Below, one piece after another: positions 35,512 through 41,586 of a DNA stretch of 64,000 bases; the first letter of the stretch is position 1, and each line of letters begins with the position of its first letter. Made by a program: the position numbers and the translations under genes. The notes under the pieces were generated by a model, which was given only the letters and a program-made list of their open reading frames with translations, ran no database searches and had not been told where the DNA came from. Source of the stretch: Streptomyces cupreus (lineage in GTDB: Bacteria; Actinomycetota; Actinomycetes; Streptomycetales; Streptomycetaceae); contig NZ_JACMSF010000001.1 in the NCBI RefSeq assembly GCF_014257025.1, positions 352,081-416,080 of the forward strand, given 5' to 3'.

Positions 35512-36432
35512 TCATGCCCGGGTGCGCAGCGGTGCCTTGGCGAGTGCCCGAGCCGACGCGGTAGCGCCGCGCGGCCGCAGGCCGGCGACCAGGCCCACGA
35601 TCACCACGGCGATGCCCAGCCAGACCCACGGCCCTGGCATGCCGGTGCCCGACACGGCGCTCGCCGCCGCGGCGAGCGGGGCGATACCGGTGAGCAGTCC
35701 GGCTCGTCCGGCGCCCGCGGAGCGGACCGTCGAGTACCACAGGACGAAGGCGACCGCCGTCACCATCAGGGCCAGGTAGCCGGCGGCCGCCCACTGGGTC
35801 CCGGACATCTCCCGCGCCGCCGAAGGTCCCTCCAGCGTCACCCCGAGAGCGGTCAGCATCACCCCGCCCAGCCAGGTCGTGTGCAGGGACACTCCCCACG
35901 GGCCGTGCCGTCGCAGCACCGGCACCGCGAGCAGCGTGAACGCGGCCTCGCAGCCCAGTGCCAGCGCCGCCCAGGCCACCCCGACGGCGTCGGTCCGCCC
36001 GGTCCCCTCGACCAGCACCGCGCCCGCCATGACGACCGGCGCCGCCAACAGGACCTGCCGGCTCGGCCCGCGCCCCTCCAGCAGCGGGCCCACCACCCCG
36101 AGGACCAGCGGAACGCACGCCACCGCGACGGCGACCACCGCGGGCTCCGCATGGGCGACGCCCCGCACCACCGCCACGTTGAACAGCACCAGACCGGTGA
36201 CCGCGATCCCGGCCAGCCACAGCCACTCCCGGCCGCGCGGCCACACCGGACGAGCACCGGCGAGCCGGGCGATGACCAGGAGGATCACCGTCGCGGCCAG
36301 ATACCGGACGGCCTGCGTGGTGAACAGCGGGGCATCGACGAGGGCGTGCGAGACGGTGACGCTGCTGCCGACCAGCGCCATGCCGATCATGCCGGGCACG
36401 AGCTGGGTGAACGAAGCGGTGGGTGTGTCCAT
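35512..36432 (-). CDS. EamA/DMT-family transporter
   Basis: A 306-residue membrane protein with about ten hydrophobic helices arranged as two EamA repeats (for example LFTTQAVRYLAATVILLVIA and the second half from AVGVAWAALALGCEAAFTLL). The start is ATG 36432, where the family begins (MDTPTASFTQLVPGMIGMAL). It is divergent from a MocR regulator with only 21 bp between the start codons. Such pairs are common, the regulator controlling export of an amino-acid-like or vitamin-B6-linked compound. Substrate unknown. Confidence 0.87.
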   Translation of the reverse strand: MDTPTASFTQLVPGMIGMALVGSSVTVSHALVDAPLFTTQAVRYLAATVILLVIARLAGARPVWPRGREWLWLAGIAVTGLVLFNVAVVRGVAHAEPAVVAVAVACVPLVLGVVGPLLEGRGPSRQVLLAAPVVMAGAVLVEGTGRTDAVGVAWAALALGCEAAFTLLAVPVLRRHGPWGVSLHTTWLGGVMLTALGVTLEGPSAAREMSGTQWAAAGYLALMVTAVAFVLWYSTVRSAGAGRAGLLTGIAPLAAAASAVSGTGMPGPWVWLGIAVVIVGLVAGLRPRGATASARALAKAPLRTRA

Positions 36433-36453
36433 ACCGTCCACCTTGGCCGCACA

Positions 36454-38001
36454 ATGGACGCCATGGGCAGGTCCACAGAGCCCCCCGTCGAGGGGTCCAA
36501 AAACTCGCATGCGGAGACGGACGCGGCCGCCGTCGGCTCGGACTTCCTCCAGCTGGACATCGGCCAGGCACCGCCCGGAGGGCGCACCGCCTGGCTCGCC
36601 GACCGGCTGCGGTCGGCGATTGCCGACGGTCGGCTGCCCGTCGGAGCACGGCTGCCCGCCAGCCGAGTGCTGGCGCAGGAGCTGCGAGTCACCCGGGGCG
36701 TGGTCACCGAGGCCTACCGGCGGCTCGCCGAGACCGGTCAGATCGCCGGTCGCGGCCGGGGCGGCACGGTGGTGGTGGCGGCTCCCGCCGCGCCCAGCCG
36801 TCGCGCCGGCGGCGAGGCGGAACCAGGGCCCGCGCTTTTCGGCGCGGCCGACCGCGAGGGTGCCGTCGACATGCTGCGCACCCTGCCCTGCCGTATCGAT
36901 CTCTCACCCGGCGTTCCCGACCTCGCCGCCTTCCCCCGCACCGGCTGGCTGCGCGCCGAACGCGCCGTCCTCGCGGGCGTCACCCCTGCCGACTTCGGAT
37001 ACGGCGATCCCCAGGGCGCGCCCGCACTGCGTCGCGCCGTCGTCGGCTGGCTGGCCCGCAATCGCGGCATCCGTGCCGACCCGGACGAGGTGGTGGTGGT
37101 CGCGGGGGTGGCACAGGCCCTGAGCCTGCTCGGGCGGCTGCTGCGCCAGGACGGGATCCGCCGTATCGCCGTCGAGGATCCCGGATCCCTCGGCGCGCGC
37201 CAGCAGTTGGAGTACGGCGGTTTCACCACCGTCCCCGTCCCCGTGGACAGCGGTGGCCTCGACGTGGGTGCGCTGCGTGCCAGTGGCGCTGGTGCGGTGC
37301 TGCTGACGCCGGCCCACCAGTTCCCCACCGGAGTCGTCCTCGACGGGGAACGCCGTCGCGAACTGCTGAGCTGGGCGGCCGAGGGCGGGGTCGTCATCGA
37401 GGACGACTACGACGCCGAGCACCGCTACGACCGTCCGCCGGTCCCGGCGCTGCGCTCGCTGCTGCCCGACGGCGTCTGTTACGCGGGCAGCGTCTCCAAA
37501 CTCCTCGCTCCCGCGCTCCGGGTGGGCTGGCTCCTCGTACCGCCGGGCCGACGGGACGCCGTCGTGACCGCCAAACGGTACGCCGACCTCGGCAACGGCA
37601 TCCTCACCCAGCTGGTCCTCGCCCGGCTCATGGACTCGGGCGAGCTGGAACGGCATCTGCGCCATGTCCGGCAGCGGCACCGGCGGCGCCGGGACGTGAT
37701 GCTGCGAGCCATCGAGACGCACCTGCCCGGCGCCCGCGTCCACGGGGCGGCCGCCGGACTGCACCTGATGGTCACCTTCGACGCCCCGCGTGCCGACGCC
37801 CACGGCGGCGGCTTCCGCGACACCGACCTCGCCGCGGCAGCTCTCGCCCGGGGAGTCAAGGTGCACCCCCTGTCCTGGCACCGGATCACCCCAGGCCCGC
37901 CAGGCCTGGTCCTCGGCTACGCGGCGGGCCCCGCCCACGAGATCGACGAGGGCGTCGCGGCCATCGGCGAGGCGCTGCGCGCCCTGCACCTCGGCGAGTG
38001 A
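36454..38001 (+). CDS. MocR/PdxR-family GntR-aminotransferase regulator
   Basis: A 515-residue fusion. Residues about 45-110 are a GntR winged helix (RTAWLADRLRSAIADGRLPV, LPASRVLAQELRVTRGVVTE). The rest is a fold-type I aminotransferase domain with ADPDEVVVVAGVAQALSLLG and the PLP-lysine segment YAGSVSKLLAPALRVGWLL. These proteins usually sense PLP or an amino acid. ATG 36454 or ATG 36463 may be the start. The very long open frame from 35017 is a shadow up to this point. The partner is the divergent EamA transporter. Confidence 0.9.
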   Translation: MDAMGRSTEPPVEGSKNSHAETDAAAVGSDFLQLDIGQAPPGGRTAWLADRLRSAIADGRLPVGARLPASRVLAQELRVTRGVVTEAYRRLAETGQIAGRGRGGTVVVAAPAAPSRRAGGEAEPGPALFGAADREGAVDMLRTLPCRIDLSPGVPDLAAFPRTGWLRAERAVLAGVTPADFGYGDPQGAPALRRAVVGWLARNRGIRADPDEVVVVAGVAQALSLLGRLLRQDGIRRIAVEDPGSLGARQQLEYGGFTTVPVPVDSGGLDVGALRASGAGAVLLTPAHQFPTGVVLDGERRRELLSWAAEGGVVIEDDYDAEHRYDRPPVPALRSLLPDGVCYAGSVSKLLAPALRVGWLLVPPGRRDAVVTAKRYADLGNGILTQLVLARLMDSGELERHLRHVRQRHRRRRDVMLRAIETHLPGARVHGAAAGLHLMVTFDAPRADAHGGGFRDTDLAAAALARGVKVHPLSWHRITPGPPGLVLGYAAGPAHEIDEGVAAIGEALRALHLGE

Positions 38002-38030
38002 GAACCGCAGGACCGACGGAGTACGGCCGG

Positions 38031-40052
38031 TCAGCGCAGGGCGCGGCCGATCGGCCCGGCCACGTTCGCGTGGCCGAGGTACTCGGCGATGTTGTGCGCC
38101 CTGTCCTTGCCGTTCATGACGTCCGGCTGGTCGACGCTGCCCCAGCGCCGGTCGCGCAGCGGGCAGCCGATGGCGACCGCGTCCGCCGGGGACCAGGCGT
38201 TGAGCCAGGTACGGACGTTCCCGGGACGGTGGGGACGGCCGGTCAGGAGCCGGCTGTTGACGGCGTCCATGCCCAGCGGGCTGCCCACGGTCACCAGCAC
38301 GGCCCGATCGATCCCGGACGGGAGTCGGCTCATCAGATCGACTCCTACGACGGTGCCCAAGCTGTGCGTGACGAAGACGAGTTCGCCGCTGTCCGGCATG
38401 GTCGCGGACACGGTGTCCAGCACGGTCTCCCGGACGCGCGGGTCGCTCAGATACCTCGCCACGTCCCGGAAGACCGCGTCGATGGTCCACTCGTCGAGGT
38501 CCGATCTGGCCGCCACCCAGCCGAGCGCGCGCCGGAACGTGCGCACCACACCGTCGAGCCCCTCCTCGGCCGCCACGCCGTCCTGCCCGTCGCAGGTGCC
38601 CTCCGGCATGCCGACCCTGGCCGCCGCCTCGAAGAGCATCTGCTCGTACGCCTTGGTGTCCTGAGCCGGCGGGGCGCCGCCGAGGGACTCCTTCGCGCCC
38701 ATCAGCTCGGCCAATCGGTCGCCGTAGTACGGGAACCAGGCGTCGGCCGGGTCGAGGGTGGGCAGGCCCGCGGCGGTGAGGCCCTTGTTGAGCCCGGCGG
38801 CCCACTCGCGGCGGAGCGCCTCCGGGTTCTTCCCCTCCTGGCTCCTGCCGTGCAGGTACACCAGGTGGCGGTGGCCGCCGAAGGCGCCCTCCCGGGCGCG
38901 CAGGCCGGTCGCCGCGGTGCGTTCGGCCGCGGCGGGGACGGTGGGTCGCATGAGGGCGGGAGCCGTGTGGGTGACCGCTGTCGCCTCGTGGGGCGTGGGG
39001 CTGCCGAGCCCCGACTCGGGACCCATCTCGGCGAGCAGAGCGCGCTGTTCGGACGTCGGTCGCAAGGACGCCACATGGCGCAGGACGGAGCTGATGCGCA
39101 CACCCTCGTTGGCCACCCAGGACAGGGTGTCCTCGCCGTCGCTCGGCTGCCACACCGCGCCGTCCCTGCGCAGCGGCCGCCCGCTCGCGTCCGTCTCCGG
39201 CACGCCCATGTGATGGAGGGCCACCACCTCCCACTGGTCGTTGAAGACCGGGGAGCCGGAGTTGCCCGGCTCGGTGTCCGTTCGGTAGTGCAGGAAGTCG
39301 TCCAGCCGCGTGATCAGCCTGTTGTCGCGCAGCGCGATCTCCTTGAGGCGGCCGTTGGGGTGGCCGATGACGTTCACGAGCTCGCCGACGACCAGCTTTC
39401 CGGTGCGAGCGCTGAGGCGGTTCCAGCCGAACAACTCACCCGGCGGTACACCCCCGTTGACCGGGGCGAGCGCCACCAGTGCGAAATCCAGCGGCTCATG
39501 GGCGAGGAACGGGGCGTCCGGGGCGAACTCGACGCGGACGACGTCGTCGGGTGCGTTGTCGATACCGATCTGCGCGTCGAACTCCGCGAAGCAGTTTTTG
39601 GCGAACTCAGTGTCCGGCAACACATGGTGATTGGTCATCAGCAACTGAGGGGAGACCAGGAAGCCGGTCCCGAGAGGTAGTTCCCGGCCACCCTGACGCA
39701 GGGTGATGCGGGCGACCGTACGGGCCGCACGGGCTCCGCGGGGCAGGAAATTCGCTGCCTGGAGGTCGTTGGACAGGCCGATGATCCGCTCGTGGGCCTG
39801 GGGGAGATCCAGCGGTTCGGCGTGGATCTGGGCGACGACGGCGGTGGCCGGGACGCCGCCCCGGCTGAGGATGCGCTCGGCCCGGGCGGCCAGCGCCTGC
39901 GGTGTGTCGGGGAAGGGCACGCCCTCGGCGGTCCGCGCCTCGGCCTGCTCGCGTGCCTTCGCCGACTCTCGGTAGCGCCGGGCCGCGTCGGCTACTTGGC
40001 GGCGCTGTTCGTCGTAGGACCTCTCGACCTCTGGCATGTCGATCGTGGACAT
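38031..40052 (-). CDS. Trypsin-like serine protease fused to an alpha/beta-hydrolase
   Basis: A 673-residue two-domain protein without a signal peptide. Residues 1-105 are charged, partly coiled-coil-like. Residues about 110-290 are a trypsin-like domain with the triad His143 (MTNHHVL), Asp189 (PLDFALVAL) and Ser265 (EPGNSGSPVF). Residues about 395-670 form an alpha/beta-hydrolase domain (HLVYLHGRSQ at 396-405, nucleophile Ser564 in FVTHSLGTVVG, late Asp/His candidates in AWSPADAVA and KDRAHNIAEYLGH). It is the last gene of the minus-strand operon beginning with the PatG-like protease and follows five small-protein genes. It may be an intracellular effector or processing protease; the family as a whole is poorly described. 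Confidence 0.85.
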   Translation of the reverse strand: MSTIDMPEVERSYDEQRRQVADAARRYRESAKAREQAEARTAEGVPFPDTPQALAARAERILSRGGVPATAVVAQIHAEPLDLPQAHERIIGLSNDLQAANFLPRGARAARTVARITLRQGGRELPLGTGFLVSPQLLMTNHHVLPDTEFAKNCFAEFDAQIGIDNAPDDVVRVEFAPDAPFLAHEPLDFALVALAPVNGGVPPGELFGWNRLSARTGKLVVGELVNVIGHPNGRLKEIALRDNRLITRLDDFLHYRTDTEPGNSGSPVFNDQWEVVALHHMGVPETDASGRPLRRDGAVWQPSDGEDTLSWVANEGVRISSVLRHVASLRPTSEQRALLAEMGPESGLGSPTPHEATAVTHTAPALMRPTVPAAAERTAATGLRAREGAFGGHRHLVYLHGRSQEGKNPEALRREWAAGLNKGLTAAGLPTLDPADAWFPYYGDRLAELMGAKESLGGAPPAQDTKAYEQMLFEAAARVGMPEGTCDGQDGVAAEEGLDGVVRTFRRALGWVAARSDLDEWTIDAVFRDVARYLSDPRVRETVLDTVSATMPDSGELVFVTHSLGTVVGVDLMSRLPSGIDRAVLVTVGSPLGMDAVNSRLLTGRPHRPGNVRTWLNAWSPADAVAIGCPLRDRRWGSVDQPDVMNGKDRAHNIAEYLGHANVAGPIGRALR

Positions 40053-40144
40053 GACTTCCCACCTCCGTGGGTTTACGGGTACGCAGCGGCGGCACGGGGC
40101 CGGGGTCTCCGGCGCCGTGCCCGCCGCCTTGATCTGTCAGCCGC

Positions 40145-40519
40145 CTAGACGATGCCGACCCATACGCAGGGGCCGCCGGGCGGGCAGCTCCAGCCGCGTG
40201 CGTCGCGGCCGGCCGAGGGGCCGGGGTCCGCGACGAAGTGGCCTGACCCGAACTGATAGTCCATGTACTGCCCTATTACTCCTTCGGGTTGGTCAATGGG
40301 GTCGTAGGTCCCCACTACCACCAGATAGGGCTCGTACAGGTCCCACCTGCGCTCGATGGTCGGCCCCTGGATGGGCAGATCGAGGCGTACGCCCGCCGCA
40401 CCCGCGGTAGCGCTTTCCGTACGATCCGGGGCACTGCCCCGCTCGCTACGAGGTGCGCCACGGGATGCCGCGCCGCGTCGCTCGGACGACTTCTTCCTCC
40501 TGCTCGGCTCCTTGTTCAT
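40145..40519 (-). CDS. Small operon protein E (124 aa) with LPIQGPTIER segment
   Basis: ATG 40519 is preceded by AAAGGA (the same ribosome-site style as its neighbours). The first 45 residues are strongly basic and low-complexity (RRKKSSERRG). Then comes LDLPIQGPTIERRW, which resembles the LQTPAIDR segment of the three peptide genes next to it. The C-terminal half is rich in Tyr/Gly and acidic residues (VGTYDPIDQPEGVIGQY) and ends with WSCPPGGPCVWVGIV, containing a CxxxxxC pair. I recognise no family. It may be a divergent member of the same peptide set or an accessory protein. Confidence 0.65.
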   Translation of the reverse strand: MNKEPSRRKKSSERRGAASRGAPRSERGSAPDRTESATAGAAGVRLDLPIQGPTIERRWDLYEPYLVVVGTYDPIDQPEGVIGQYMDYQFGSGHFVADPGPSAGRDARGWSCPPGGPCVWVGIV

Positions 40520-40585
40520 CCTGATGTCCTTTCAGCCGCCGAACCGGCGGTGGGCCGAAGAGGCCACGCCGCCGGGACGCGGAAC

Positions 40586-40786
40586 TCAGCCGAACAGGGA
40601 GCCGATCGCCGAGCCGGCCAGGCCGAGCAGGGGCAGGATGGGCAGATTGGGCTCGACGCCGTTGGCGTCGTCCCGCTGTCCGTGGTTGCCGGCGGAGGTC
40701 CGGTCGACAGCGGGCGTCTGGTAGGGCGTCCGAAGTGCGGTGACCGGCCCGGGGCCGGGGCGCCGGGGTGTGAACTCTTCGTTCAT
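40586..40786 (-). CDS. Small precursor-like peptide D (66 aa)
   Basis: The ATG is preceded by GAGAGGAC. The peptide has an N-terminal segment VTALRTPYQTPAVDRTSAG, a polar spacer (NHGQRDDANGVEPN) and a hydrophobic C-terminus (LPILPLLGLAGSAIGSLFG). It aligns block by block with the two upstream genes: TALxTPxQTPAxDR, then GVExN, then a variable hydrophobic tail. A conserved front and a variable tail is the usual look of ribosomal peptide precursors. No Cys is present. Function is not known. Confidence 0.75.
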   Translation of the reverse strand: MNEEFTPRRPGPGPVTALRTPYQTPAVDRTSAGNHGQRDDANGVEPNLPILPLLGLAGSAIGSLFG

Positions 40787-40827
40787 GGCGATGTCCTCTC
40801 AGCGTGGTCCTTGCGGAACGCCTGGTC

Positions 40828-41040
40828 CTACAGCACGGCGTCCAGCGCACCCCGCGCAGCCTTGCCCAGTTGCGTCCACGGGATGTCCGACCAGCCCCAG
40901 TTGGCCTCGACGCCGTCGACGTCGCCGCCGTGGCCGGTCGAGCCGGCGGGGGTCCGGTCGATCGCGGGCGTCTGGAACGGCGTCCGCAGTGCGGTGGCCG
41001 GTGAGGAGGAGTCCTCACGCCACTTGTCGATAGCGGTCAT
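40828..41040 (-). CDS. Small precursor-like peptide C (70 aa)
   Basis: ATG 41040 follows GGAAAGGACAGC. N-terminal part MTAIDKWREDSSSPATALRT then PFQTPAIDRTPAGSTG, a DGVEANWGWSD spacer and the C-terminal stretch DIPWTQLGKAARGALDAVL, which could form an amphipathic helix. It is nearly identical to peptide B in the TALxTPFQTPAIDR block but wholly different in the tail. It lies 41 bp upstream of peptide D and 86 bp downstream of peptide B. Confidence 0.78.
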   Translation of the reverse strand: MTAIDKWREDSSSPATALRTPFQTPAIDRTPAGSTGHGGDVDGVEANWGWSDIPWTQLGKAARGALDAVL

Positions 41041-41126
41041 GATGCTGTCCTTTCCGATCCGGATTCCGGCGGGCGGGGCACGGGACCCCGCCCGACGACG
41101 CACAAGGGGCCCTTGTGTGAGGCGCC

Positions 41127-41318
41127 TCAGAGCAGGAATTTCGCCGCCGTCTTCAGGATGTCGCCGAATCCGAAGTTGGCCTCGACACCGCCCGAGTCGT
41201 CTCCGTCGGCGCCCTGGGGGACGGTGGCGCTGCGGTCGATCGCGGGTGTCTGGAACGGCGTCTGGAGTGCCGTGGGCCGCGTGGGCCTCTCCTCGATGGT
41301 GAACGGCGTGTCGTTCAT
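41127..41318 (-). CDS. Small precursor-like peptide B (63 aa)
   Basis: ATG 41318 follows GAGGAGAG. MNDTPFTIEERPTRP leads into TALQTPFQTPAIDRSATVPQ, then an acidic linker (GADGDDSGGVEAN) and the tail FGFGDILKTAAKFLL. That tail looks like a short cationic amphipathic helix of antimicrobial-peptide type. The conserved block is shared with peptides C and D. No membrane signal or cysteine. Confidence 0.78.
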   Translation of the reverse strand: MNDTPFTIEERPTRPTALQTPFQTPAIDRSATVPQGADGDDSGGVEANFGFGDILKTAAKFLL

Positions 41319-41379
41319 GGTTCTCTCCTCTCACCTGTGGGGTGGCCGACCGGCGATGGCCGCCGGACGTGTTCTTCCG

Positions 41380-41559
41380 CTAGCCGCCCATGGCACGGCA
41401 CATGTCGCGCCGTGAACCGGTCAGGTCCGCGCACATCGACCTGGCCGCTTCCGCTCCCCGGTCCGCGGCACCGTCGGCCGGCGCCTGCCACTGGTCGCGG
41501 TGGACCGCCGGCGTCTGAAGGGGAACGGCGGGTTGTGGGCGAGGCGGTGTCTCGTACAT
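41380..41559 (-). CDS. Small precursor-like peptide A (59 aa)
   Basis: The frame runs ATG 41559 to TAG 41380 and starts 27 bp after the PatG-like gene. It begins MYETPPRPQPAVPLQTPAVH, so it carries a single PLQTPAVHR block corresponding to the second half of the block in peptides B-D. A charged helix region and a tail with two cysteines (SMCADLTGSRRDMCRAMGG) follow. GAAGGAG lies before the ATG. It is shorter than most gene-calling cut-offs and easily missed. Confidence 0.72.
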   Translation of the reverse strand: MYETPPRPQPAVPLQTPAVHRDQWQAPADGAADRGAEAARSMCADLTGSRRDMCRAMGG

Positions 41560-41586
41560 GGCGTCTCCTTCGTAGAGGTGGGGCGG

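Noticed and set aside
35017..38001. 994-residue open frame on the plus strand
   Set aside because: Only the part from about 36454 codes for a real protein (MocR). The upstream half is a shadow across the VOC gene end, the methyltransferase fragment and the EamA gene.
36423..39680. 1085-residue plus-strand open frame
   Set aside because: Arg/Pro/Gly/Ala-rich noise opposite the protease-hydrolase gene and out of frame with MocR; typical of high-GC DNA.
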